Source: an uncultured Lachnospiraceae bacterium (GTDB taxonomy: Bacteria > Bacillota > Clostridia > Lachnospirales > Lachnospiraceae). From it: a stretch of 5,393 nucleotides of DNA. Positions 1 to 5,393 of this stretch are shown here, piece by piece (within the stretch, counting starts at the first letter, position 1; every line of letters begins with the position of its first letter). The notes below the pieces were generated by a model, which searched no databases, was not told where the DNA came from, and saw only the letters and a list, made by a program, of their open reading frames with translations. The position numbers were made by a program, and so were the translations under genes. The DNA is taken from contig CACZQX010000001.1 in NCBI GenBank assembly GCA_902783445.1, positions 1 to 5,393 of the forward strand. Reading direction: 5' to 3'.

Positions 1-25
1 ATTCATCAAAGTTCATTTCTGCCAT
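1..25 (-). CDS. cheC: Start of probable CheC phosphatase (partial, 3' part outside window)
   Basis: An ATG at 25-23 opens a frame reading MAEMNFDE before the window ends, so only eight codons are visible. A purine-rich ribosome binding site (GGAAAGGA, 44-37) lies 11 nt upstream, slightly far but plausible. The gene starts 29 nt after the cheW stop on the same strand. In B. subtilis and many motile Clostridia the gene after cheW is cheC, a CheY-P phosphatase working with the receptor deamidase CheD, and many CheC proteins begin with a short tail leading into an F/L-x-E-L-x-E-M-Q type first helix, which this N-terminus would fit. The identification rests on gene order and a few residues; a CheY, CheD or another flagellar gene could also sit here. 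That a gene starts here is more certain than its name. Confidence 0.5.
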
Positions 26-36
26 TGTTCGTTCTA

Positions 37-44
37 TCCTTTCC
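37..44 (-). promoter_or_regulatory. Ribosome binding site of the gene after cheW
   Basis: On the minus strand GGAAAGGA precedes the ATG at 25 by 11 nt. It is the only purine-rich stretch in the 29-nt gap after cheW and supports this ATG as the start of the downstream gene. The spacing is longer than the usual 5-9 nt, so initiation may be weaker than for cheW. Confidence 0.5.
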
Positions 45-54
45 GAATTAATGC

Positions 55-522
55 TTATTGTTTATCAACTGCCTCACCTATAAGGTTTGGAATATTGAAT
101 AATGAAATAAGCGCGTCTTTGTTTTTACCAACGCCACTGACATATTTTTGCTTATCCGGTGATTGATCATGTTGAACTTTTTCGATGCAGTCATCTCCAA
201 GTGTAAGAACTTCTCTTACGGTGTCAACAATAATACCAATCTTTTCAGCCTGTTGTTCTTCCGGTTTAATAATAATAATTCTTGTAGTATCCTTAAACTC
301 ATCAGGCTCGTAATTAAATTTCTTTCTAAGACTCATTACCGGAATAATTTCACCACGAAGATTGATAACGCCGAGGAAATAATCCTGTGCCTTAGGTACT
401 CTGGTAATCTTTTGCATTTTAACGATGTTATCAATATATCCGATGTCGATGCCGTATTGCTCTATACCGAGTGTAACAATTATATACTGTTTTGATTCTA
501 CAACAACATTTGTATCTAACAT
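55..522 (-). CDS. cheW: CheW chemotaxis coupling protein
   Basis: This 155-residue protein is a single CheW-like (SH3-type double beta-barrel) domain, the usual length for CheW. CheW is a soluble cytoplasmic adaptor that joins CheA to the tips of chemoreceptors and builds the signalling array. Visible hallmarks are the first strands with the YGIDI segment (residues 23-27), the RVPKA loop (41-45), the conserved GVINLRGEIIPV stretch (51-62) containing the NLRG turn whose Arg contacts receptors, SLRKKF (64-69), and the GIIVDTVREVL strand-helix (96-106). There is no receiver domain, so it is CheW and not CheV. The start at 522 is fixed by a strong AGGAGGGG site 8 nt upstream. It lies 14 nt after the cheA stop and is followed 29 nt later by a probable cheC, so it belongs to the same transcript. 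Nothing appears truncated. Very confident. Confidence 0.96.
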   Translation of the reverse strand: MLDTNVVVESKQYIIVTLGIEQYGIDIGYIDNIVKMQKITRVPKAQDYFLGVINLRGEIIPVMSLRKKFNYEPDEFKDTTRIIIIKPEEQQAEKIGIIVDTVREVLTLGDDCIEKVQHDQSPDKQKYVSGVGKNKDALISLFNIPNLIGEAVDKQ

Positions 523-530
523 TTAAATCA

Positions 531-538
531 CCCCTCCT
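531..538 (-). promoter_or_regulatory. cheW ribosome binding site merged with the cheA stop codon
   Basis: The minus strand reads TAGGAGGGGTGAT here. The cheA stop codon TAG (539-537) supplies the first AG of the AGGAGGGG Shine-Dalgarno, which lies 8 nt before the cheW ATG. Pairing with 16S rRNA is possible in two registers, AGGAGG or GGTGAT, making this the strongest site in the window. Ribosomes finishing cheA stop directly on the cheW entry site, which favours coupled translation. Confidence 0.85.
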
Positions 539-2666
539 ATACTAATGTGTTAACATCAAGTATCAATGCCACATCTCCATTACCGAGAATGGTTGCTCCA
601 CCGATTAACTTAGTGCCATTGTTAATATATTTGCCAAGTGACTTAATAACAATTTCTTGCTGACCAATGAGTTCGTCAACCACAAGACCCGCTGTCTTAT
701 CGCCTTTCTTAATTATAACAACCGTAAGACTTGAAGCATCCGAATTCTTTGACTCAATATCAAGAATTTCGTTAAGTCTGATAATTGGTATAACCGAATC
801 ACGAAGATTAATAACCTCTTTATTCTGTACAAGCTTAATATCTGCAATTTCGATATCTTCGATTGTCTGAATAGAACCAAGTGAGATTGCGTATTTTTCA
901 TTACCGATTTCAACCATAAGCGCTTGGATAATAGCAAGTGTAAGAGGAAGTCTGATGATAAATGTCGAACCTTCACCGAGCCTTGATTTAACTTCGATAT
1001 CACCACCCAAAGCTTCAATCTTTGTCTTAACAACGTCAAGACCAACGCCTCGACCGGAAATATCGGATACTTTTTCGGCTGTTGAAAAACTTGGTTTAAA
1101 AAGAAGATCTATAACTTCTTGATCGTTCATTGTTTCAGCCTGTTCTTCAGTAATTGTACCCTTTTCAATGGCTTTATTTCTAACTTTCTCTACGTCGATA
1201 CCATTACCGTCATCTTCAACTTCGATAACAACGTTGTTACCATCCTGATATGCTTTAAGAGAAATATTACCAACTTCCGTTTTACCTCTTTGAGCACGAA
1301 GTGCCGCATCGGCTTCAATACCGTGATCTGCTGAGTTTCTGAGCAAGTGCATCAAAGGATCGCCGATTTCATCGATAACGGTTCTGTCTAATTCCGTTTC
1401 CTCACCGGAAATTGTAAGATCAAGTTTCTTGTTTGTCTTTTTAGCAAGATCCCTAATCATACGTGGGAATTTCTGTGTAACCGTTTCGATAGGCATCATA
1501 CGAACTTTCATTACAGATTCATGAAGGTTTGTTGTAACTCTCTCCAGGTATTCAATCTGTTCGTTAAAGCTCTGATTTGCCGTTGCATTGTCGCCCGATT
1601 CACCGTTTGCCGATACAAGACCGTTCTTTGCAATAATAAGCTCGCTGACGAGATTCATCAAAACATCAAGTTTTTCGATATCCACACGAACAGTTCTGCT
1701 GACAACGGCTTTGGCTTCTTTGCCACCCTCTTTCTTAGCAGCCGGTTTCTTATCATCTTTCTTGGCTGCCGGTGCAGCGGTTCCTGCTTTTGCAGGAGCA
1801 GTTGTCTGTTCAACCGCCGGTGCCGATGTATCATCCGCATCATCGCCCGCAACTTTAACCTGATTAATGTCTGTAATCTGTCTTCCCGTAACATCCGCAA
1901 TTTCGGAAACATCCATAATAAGTTTCTTGATATCATCGAATGATTTTTCGGAAATAACAGCTATGTCAAAATGAAAATCGAATTTTTCATCTTCAATATC
2001 CTGTACACTTGGGACTGATTTAATGATATCTCCATTTCCTTCCAGGTGTTTGAAAACAAGAAATGCCCTTGCGGATCTCAAAACACATGTATCTTGAATA
2101 GAGACTCTCATTTCGTAGATATTCATGCCGCCTTCAAGACCTTCTTGAATAGCATGTTTTTCAAAATCAGCATATTCGATTTCTACTCCTCCGGCTGCAG
2201 ACGTAGCTGCTTCCGGAGCCGGTTGAGCATCGGCTGCCGGTGCTGCCGCTTGCGCATCCGCAGCAGGTGCTGCTGCGCCTCCGCCACCGTTTAAGAATGC
2301 ATCGAGCTGATCAACTAAGATCTGATTATCTTCTTCGCCTTCGCTCTGTGTCGAAGCGATTGTATCAAGGTAATTTTCCAAAGCATCAAGGCATTGGAAT
2401 AAAAGATCGACAAGACCCGAATCTACTGTCATCTTTCCGTTTCTTACCTCTGAAAATACGTTTTCCATGTTATGGGTAAGCTTCTGCATACGCTTATAAC
2501 CCATAGTACCTGCCATACCTTTAAGCGAATGTGCTGCTCTGAATATTTCGTTGATTGTTTCAGAGTTCTCAGGTTCTTTTTCAAGAATCATCAAATGATC
2601 GCTTAAACTTTGTAAATGTTCTTTTGTTTCATCGATAAAAATCTCGAGATACTGACTTACATCCAT
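537..2666 (-). CDS. cheA: CheA chemotaxis sensor histidine kinase
   Basis: This 709-residue cytoplasmic kinase has the complete P1-P5 architecture. P1 (about 1-125) carries the phospho-acceptor His46 in AAHSLKGMAGTMGY. An Ala/Pro-rich linker (127-160) leads to P2 (about 161-270), the CheY/CheB docking domain; its SARAFLVFKHLE and SVPSVQDIEDEKF stretches recall Thermotoga-type P2. A Lys/Ala-rich linker (275-320) precedes the P3 dimerisation helices (about 322-390). P4, the ATPase domain, shows the N box LLRNSADHGIE (441-451), G1 DDGNGI (485-490), F box FKPSFST (523-529) and G2 GRGVGLDVV (538-546). P5 (about 575-709) is the CheW-like regulatory domain. It receives signals through CheW and receptors and phosphorylates CheY and CheB. 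It starts 1 nt after the cheB stop, with a GGGGGTGA site inside the cheB end, and its stop overlaps the cheW site. All catalytic motifs look intact. Confidence 0.98.
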   Translation of the reverse strand: MDVSQYLEIFIDETKEHLQSLSDHLMILEKEPENSETINEIFRAAHSLKGMAGTMGYKRMQKLTHNMENVFSEVRNGKMTVDSGLVDLLFQCLDALENYLDTIASTQSEGEEDNQILVDQLDAFLNGGGGAAAPAADAQAAAPAADAQPAPEAATSAAGGVEIEYADFEKHAIQEGLEGGMNIYEMRVSIQDTCVLRSARAFLVFKHLEGNGDIIKSVPSVQDIEDEKFDFHFDIAVISEKSFDDIKKLIMDVSEIADVTGRQITDINQVKVAGDDADDTSAPAVEQTTAPAKAGTAAPAAKKDDKKPAAKKEGGKEAKAVVSRTVRVDIEKLDVLMNLVSELIIAKNGLVSANGESGDNATANQSFNEQIEYLERVTTNLHESVMKVRMMPIETVTQKFPRMIRDLAKKTNKKLDLTISGEETELDRTVIDEIGDPLMHLLRNSADHGIEADAALRAQRGKTEVGNISLKAYQDGNNVVIEVEDDGNGIDVEKVRNKAIEKGTITEEQAETMNDQEVIDLLFKPSFSTAEKVSDISGRGVGLDVVKTKIEALGGDIEVKSRLGEGSTFIIRLPLTLAIIQALMVEIGNEKYAISLGSIQTIEDIEIADIKLVQNKEVINLRDSVIPIIRLNEILDIESKNSDASSLTVVIIKKGDKTAGLVVDELIGQQEIVIKSLGKYINNGTKLIGGATILGNGDVALILDVNTLV
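2223..2276 (-). repeat. Tandem 9-residue repeat (AAAPAADAQ x2) in the CheA P1-P2 linker
   Basis: CheA residues 131-139 and 140-148 are identical at protein level (AAAPAADAQ twice), encoded by two adjacent 27-bp units, 2276-2250 and 2249-2223. The DNA copies differ at five positions, all synonymous third-codon positions in Ala and Pro codons. The repeat sits in the flexible Ala/Pro linker between the phosphotransfer and P2 domains, where length is normally variable. It extends a Gly4 stretch (127-130) and is probably a disordered tether. Confidence 0.8.
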
Positions 2667-2667
2667 G

Positions 2668-3804
2668 TCATTTCACCCCCACGTTATTTTCGATAGCCTT
2701 AGCAATGCTGCCCAATGGAACGATTTCATCAGTTAGATTTGCTTTTGCAACCATATTAGGCATGCCGTAAACTACACTGGTTTCCTTGTCCTGTGCTATC
2801 ACGTAAATGTTTTCTTTCTTCCCCAAATTACCAATACCTTCGGTACCGTCTGCACCCATTCCCGTAAGAACAACGCATGTAATTTCATCATATCCCATTC
2901 CGATAAGCGAATTGTACATAAGATTCGCACACGGCTTAAGACCAACAACCGCCGGTTCATCCGAAATAACTGTCTTAACACCTTCGGGTGTTTTTTTTAC
3001 TTTTAGGTGCTTACCGCCCGGAGCAATGTATACATGTCCTTTTTGAATAAGCTCATCATCAGTTGCTTCTTTTACGGTAACTTCACTTACCTCGTTAAGA
3101 CGTCTTGCAAGTGTTTCCGTAAAGCCTTTTGGCATATGCTGAACCAAAAGTATCGGCGCGTCTATATTTTTTGGAATAAAAGGAATTACCTCATTTAAAG
3201 ATTTGGGACCGCCGGTTGAGCAAGCTATGGCAATAAGTTTATTGCCTTTTTTGCTTCTTACCGGTCCCTTGTAAATCTCATGTTTAATAGGTTCCTTTTT
3301 AGGCTCTGCCGCCTGAGCTTTTGCCAAGCCTTCGCTTTTCGGTCGAACGGGTATTTCTTCTTTCGGTTTATCGACCGTTTTTGTCGAAAATGCAGCATCC
3401 GCATTGGTAGCAGCTACCAAAGTATTAATAAGCCTCTGCTTGTATTCTTCCGTTCTTAGTTCAAAAACGTTTTCCGGTTTCGGAACGAAATCGAATGCTC
3501 CGTTGCTAAGACAATCAAGAGTTATTTCCGCACCTTCCGTAGTCTCCGTACTTGACATTACAACAGGAAGCTTACTAGGGGATTTCTGAAGTCGCCTTAG
3601 AACGCTCGGCCCATCCAACATAGGCATGTTAACGTCCAACAAAGCGGCATCATACTTATCATAATTCTTGACGATAAGATCCAAACCTTCCAAACCGTTT
3701 TTAGCTGTGTCTGCAACTTCGAATCTATCATCTGAATTAATTATATCAGAAATAACCTTTCTCATAAGTGCAGAGTCATCAATTATTAAAATTTTTTTAG
3801 ACAT
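2668..3804 (-). CDS. cheB: CheB receptor methylesterase/deamidase response regulator
   Basis: This 378-residue cytoplasmic enzyme hydrolyses glutamyl methyl esters on chemoreceptors (many homologues also deamidate Gln), resetting sensitivity during adaptation. The N-terminal receiver domain (about 1-130) has the acidic pair Asp9-Asp10, the phospho-acceptor Asp57 in LLDVNMP, the Ser84-Ser85 switch region and Lys109 in VPKP. A long charged linker (about 133-185), rich in Lys, Glu, Pro and Ala, follows. The esterase domain (about 187-375) carries the triad Ser196 in ACSTGGP, His223 in VQHMP and Asp319 in TGMGADG, with spacing matching E. coli CheB. The ATG overlaps the end of the PilZ gene by 8 nt and has only a weak, close AGAGGA site (3812-3807), so translation probably depends on coupling. 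It ends 1 nt before cheA, its main kinase. The reading frame is intact despite an A8 tract near residue 270. Confidence 0.97.
   Translation of the reverse strand: MSKKILIIDDSALMRKVISDIINSDDRFEVADTAKNGLEGLDLIVKNYDKYDAALLDVNMPMLDGPSVLRRLQKSPSKLPVVMSSTETTEGAEITLDCLSNGAFDFVPKPENVFELRTEEYKQRLINTLVAATNADAAFSTKTVDKPKEEIPVRPKSEGLAKAQAAEPKKEPIKHEIYKGPVRSKKGNKLIAIACSTGGPKSLNEVIPFIPKNIDAPILLVQHMPKGFTETLARRLNEVSEVTVKEATDDELIQKGHVYIAPGGKHLKVKKTPEGVKTVISDEPAVVGLKPCANLMYNSLIGMGYDEITCVVLTGMGADGTEGIGNLGKKENIYVIAQDKETSVVYGMPNMVAKANLTDEIVPLGSIAKAIENNVGVK
2673..2680 (-). promoter_or_regulatory. cheA ribosome binding site inside the end of cheB
   Basis: The minus strand has GGGGGTGA, 6 nt before the cheA ATG at 2666 and within the last codons of cheB. 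It can pair with the 3' end of 16S rRNA across eight bases (GGAGGTGA complement) with one G-U wobble. With the TGACATG stop-start junction it points to translational coupling of cheB and cheA and supports the chosen cheA start. Confidence 0.75.
2977..2998 (+). terminator. Terminator-shaped hairpin antisense to cheB (putative)
   Basis: On the plus strand AACACC (2977-2982) and GGTGTT (2987-2992) form a perfect 6-bp stem closing a TTCG tetraloop in the stable C(UUCG)G context, followed directly by more T residues (T run 2991-2998). This is the shape of a rho-independent terminator, but it lies inside cheB and would act only on antisense transcripts. On the cheB mRNA the U-tract becomes an A-tract before the stem, so it should not terminate sense transcription. 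The stem is short and half A/T, and the codons (Lys-Lys-Thr-Pro-Glu-Gly-Val) could create it by chance. Confidence 0.25.
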
Positions 3805-4594
3805 TTTCCTCTACTTCTTTCTTTCTGAGTCTTCTTTCAAGCAAAAAAACATATCGAACAATTTTCTCTCTGTCTTTTTTGTCGATTTCTGAAAAAAAAC
3901 CACGAGTTTCAAAATAGCCTCTATCATTTTTTACACATTCAACCACCGTAAACAAACAATAAAGGAATGTGTCTTTATTTCCCTGTCTTTCCGATATTCC
4001 TCCGTCACGTCTCGGACCGAAAACAATTCCGCTTCCATCCTCTTCATCAAAGGGATTCGGGAAAACTATTTCCATAAATATTATATCACTTTTTTCAAAT
4101 TCTTCATTAGAAATAAATTTGACACCGCCGGCACTGATATTTAACGTAACGCCGAAGCTTGTGATAAATCTGCTGGAATTATCCGATTTATATACTGTCT
4201 GAGCTATCTTTTCGTCAAGTTTTCTGATACCTACGTCCAATGAGGCATCCATTCTGAAGCTGTCTCTTCTTTGAAGTTTTGTAACTTCACCTACAACTCT
4301 TACGGTAATAACGGCAAATGTTCCCTCTTTTCTTCTTCCTAAGGAATGACATTCAAATTGATAAAAATTCTTTTTATTGGAAACAATAACGGAAAAATCC
4401 TTGTCGTTTTGGAGCACAACCATTGCTCCGTCTTTTAAAGGCATAACAATATCAATGGTTCTGTCATCGTAAAGATTGAAAATTTTGGTTTTGAATGCCT
4501 CTTCCGGAAGCTTTCCTTCCGCCATACTCCCGTCCTGACCCGATAAATATTTGATTTCTACAATATCGCCTTCTTCAATACTTGAGAAAAACAT
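3797..4594 (-). CDS. YcgR-like PilZ-domain c-di-GMP receptor (probable flagellar brake)
   Basis: This 265-residue protein has the two-domain layout of YcgR-type flagellar brakes: an N-terminal beta-rich domain (about 1-105) and a C-terminal PilZ domain (about 106-255) ending in a basic helix (ERRLRKK, 253-259). The c-di-GMP motifs are both present: RxxxR as Arg110-Asp-Ser-Phe-Arg114 and NxSxxG as Asn152-Ile-Ser154-Ala-Gly-Gly157. In the family, c-di-GMP-bound YcgR binds the stator or motor switch and slows rotation; a role here is inferred from the fold and operon. The two motifs are 37 residues apart, longer than in many PilZ domains, and a charged Gly-rich loop (about 180-208) interrupts the later strands. 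No signal peptide or membrane segment is seen. The start has a good AGGAGA site, 19 nt after flhG. The end overlaps cheB by 8 nt (ATGTCTAA). It could also be named flgB/dgrA/ypfA-like in other schemes. Confidence 0.88.
   Translation of the reverse strand: MFFSSIEEGDIVEIKYLSGQDGSMAEGKLPEEAFKTKIFNLYDDRTIDIVMPLKDGAMVVLQNDKDFSVIVSNKKNFYQFECHSLGRRKEGTFAVITVRVVGEVTKLQRRDSFRMDASLDVGIRKLDEKIAQTVYKSDNSSRFITSFGVTLNISAGGVKFISNEEFEKSDIIFMEIVFPNPFDEEDGSGIVFGPRRDGGISERQGNKDTFLYCLFTVVECVKNDRGYFETRGFFSEIDKKDREKIVRYVFLLERRLRKKEVEENV
3807..3812 (-). promoter_or_regulatory. Weak, close ribosome binding site of cheB
   Basis: AGAGGA ends only two bases before the cheB ATG at 3804, closer than the usual 5-9 nt. 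Upstream there are only imperfect GAAAGAAG-like purine runs. Together with the 8-nt overlap with the PilZ gene, this suggests that cheB is mainly translated by ribosomes terminating on the PilZ frame. Confidence 0.45.
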
Positions 4595-4600
4595 GTTGCG

Positions 4601-4606
4601 TCTCCT
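4601..4606 (-). promoter_or_regulatory. Ribosome binding site of the PilZ gene
   Basis: AGGAGA lies 6 nt before the ATG at 4594 in the 19-nt gap after the flhG stop. It fixes the PilZ start codon and allows initiation independent of flhG translation. Confidence 0.75.
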
Positions 4607-4613
4607 AATTTAA

Positions 4614-5393
4614 CTATTTTTTGTTCTTGAACATTTTAAGAAACATCTGGCCAAGACCTTTTTTAGGCGCCTCCGTCTGCTTATTTTCAAGTAATGCTTC
4701 CGTAAGTTCCACAAATGCCTTTGTACCCGGAGAGTTAGGATAAGCAATCGATATCGGCTTTTGCTGAATTACCGACTTTGCGATATTGTTATCCAAAGGA
4801 ATAAATCCCAAAAACTCCAAATTGACATTTAAAAATTTATTTACCACAACACTCAGCTTTTCAAAAAGCGCTTTTCCGTCATCGTAATCATTTACACGAT
4901 TGGCAATCATCTTAATAACAGTGTTGTCTTTTTCGTAACCATTTCTGGTATTCAAAGCCTTTAAAAGAGCGTAAGAATCGGTTATAGACGTAGGTTCGGG
5001 AGTTGTTATCAAGAGTACTTCCGCCGACGAAGCAACAAACTCCAATACACTGTCCGATATTCCCGCTCCGGTATCTATGATAATTACATCCGCCATGGCT
5101 TCGAGTTCTTGCAACTTGAATATGAGGTAAGCAACTTGATCTTTTGACATATTGCTCAGTCCCGCAACGCCTGAACCACCCGAAATAAAACCTATTCCGT
5201 TCGGCCCCTTTATAAGGATGTCTTTTATTCCCATACCCTTATATATCATATCCGCAAGGTTATATTTCGGAACCGCACCAAACATAACCTCAATGTTTGC
5301 AAGTCCGAAATCGGCATCGAAAATAATAACTTCTTTACCCAGTTTTCTCATCTGCATGGCGAGATTTATGGAAACACTGGATTTGCCGACGCC
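4614..5393 (-). CDS. flhG: FlhG (YlxH/FleN) MinD-like ATPase, 5' end outside window
   Basis: FlhG is a MinD/ParA-family ATPase that, with the SRP-type GTPase FlhF, sets flagellar number and position. The visible 259 residues open inside the Walker A loop: the first codons read GVGKSSVSINLA, the end of a deviant KGGxGKS motif. The ATG at 5357 is therefore internal and the true start lies beyond the edge (roughly 30-50 residues missing by family comparison). Other hallmarks, numbered from the window edge, are DADFGLANIE (26-35), DTGAG (107-111), the TTPEPTSITDSY switch stretch (129-140), ANRV (164-167) for nucleotide recognition and IQQKP (209-213). The C-terminus (about 244-259, GLGQMFLKMFKNKK) is a short amphipathic basic helix, as expected for the MinD-type membrane anchor. 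DTGAG and position beside che genes favour FlhG over MinD or chromosomal ParA. flhF probably lies upstream, not seen. A PilZ gene follows after 19 nt. Confidence 0.94.
   Translation of the reverse strand, partial: GVGKSSVSINLAMQMRKLGKEVIIFDADFGLANIEVMFGAVPKYNLADMIYKGMGIKDILIKGPNGIGFISGGSGVAGLSNMSKDQVAYLIFKLQELEAMADVIIIDTGAGISDSVLEFVASSAEVLLITTPEPTSITDSYALLKALNTRNGYEKDNTVIKMIANRVNDYDDGKALFEKLSVVVNKFLNVNLEFLGFIPLDNNIAKSVIQQKPISIAYPNSPGTKAFVELTEALLENKQTEAPKKGLGQMFLKMFKNKK

Noticed and set aside
713..1045. Minus-strand open frame inside cheA in another phase
   Set aside because: It overlaps the P4-P5 coding region of CheA, whose translation is fully explained by family motifs. The alternative product is Leu/Arg-rich with no domain features.
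1782..1797. Inverted repeat TCCTGC-TTTT-GCAGGA inside the cheA Lys/Ala linker
   Set aside because: The 6-bp stem has no following U-tract on either strand and is explained by Ala-Pro-Ala-Lys-Ala-Gly codons, so it is not called a terminator or operator.
1521..1943. Plus-strand open frames opposite cheA, such as 1521-1943 and 1588-1863
   Set aside because: They lie entirely opposite well-conserved cheA coding sequence, have Cys/Ser/Arg-rich low-complexity translations and show no recognisable domain. They are reverse-strand shadows; the same holds for the other plus-strand frames across the window.
3892..3899. T8 tract (sense strand) in the PilZ gene as a phase-variation tract
   Set aside because: It encodes the tail of Gly and Phe-Phe in a conserved-looking strand, the frame is intact, and eight A/T residues are common by chance in AT-rich coding DNA. 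Nothing suggests length variation.
1..5393. A novel defence, mobile or biosynthetic system
   Set aside because: All but a few tens of bases are occupied by recognisable flagellar and chemotaxis genes with intact motifs. No repeats, integrase, transposase or unexplained gene is present.
4614..5393. Assignment of the ATPase as MinD or chromosome-partitioning ParA
   Set aside because: The DTGAG motif, the IQQKP stretch, the short basic amphipathic tail and the position beside a PilZ gene and cheB all fit FlhG better.

Overview
The window is a gene-dense block of a flagellar/chemotaxis operon, with every gene on the minus strand. In transcription order (high to low coordinates) it reads flhG (5' end outside the window), a YcgR-like PilZ gene, cheB, cheA, cheW, and the first eight codons of what is probably cheC. 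The order resembles the late fla/che operon of Bacillus subtilis (flhF-flhG-cheB-cheA-cheW-cheC-cheD-sigD), with a PilZ gene inserted between flhG and cheB. The moderately AT-rich sequence, strong AGGAGG-type ribosome binding sites, CheA with a Thermotoga-like P2 domain and FlhG with the DTGAG motif suggest a motile Firmicute of the class Clostridia. Lachnospiraceae (Roseburia/Butyrivibrio-like) is my best guess, but it is an inference and not a proven assignment.

Layout: 5393-4614 flhG, the MinD-like ATPase that controls flagellar number and position. 4594-3797 is a two-domain PilZ protein with intact c-di-GMP-binding motifs. 3804-2668 is cheB (receiver plus methylesterase) and overlaps the PilZ gene by 8 nt. 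2666-537 is cheA (P1-P5 kinase), starting 1 nt after the cheB stop. 522-55 is cheW (adaptor). From 25 down to the window edge is the start of a likely cheC. Intergenic gaps are 19, -8, 1, 14 and 29 nt, so there is no room for conventional promoters or terminators between genes. No intergenic stretch approaches 300 bases, and no RNA gene, mobile element, CRISPR array or origin is visible.

How they work together: CheW links chemoreceptors to CheA. CheA autophosphorylates on His46 and would pass phosphate to CheY (not in this window) and to Asp57 of CheB. CheB removes methyl groups from receptors for adaptation, and a CheC/CheD branch probably follows. FlhG sets how many flagella are built and where. 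The PilZ protein probably lets c-di-GMP slow or stop the motor. The window is therefore a compact module joining flagellar placement, c-di-GMP braking and chemotactic signalling.

I do not see a previously undescribed system here. The points worth a second look are modest: the PilZ gene's placement and its two extended loops, a terminator-shaped hairpin on the antisense strand inside cheB, an A8 tract in cheB, a synonymously diverged 9-residue tandem repeat in the CheA linker, and stop codons merged with the next gene's ribosome binding site.
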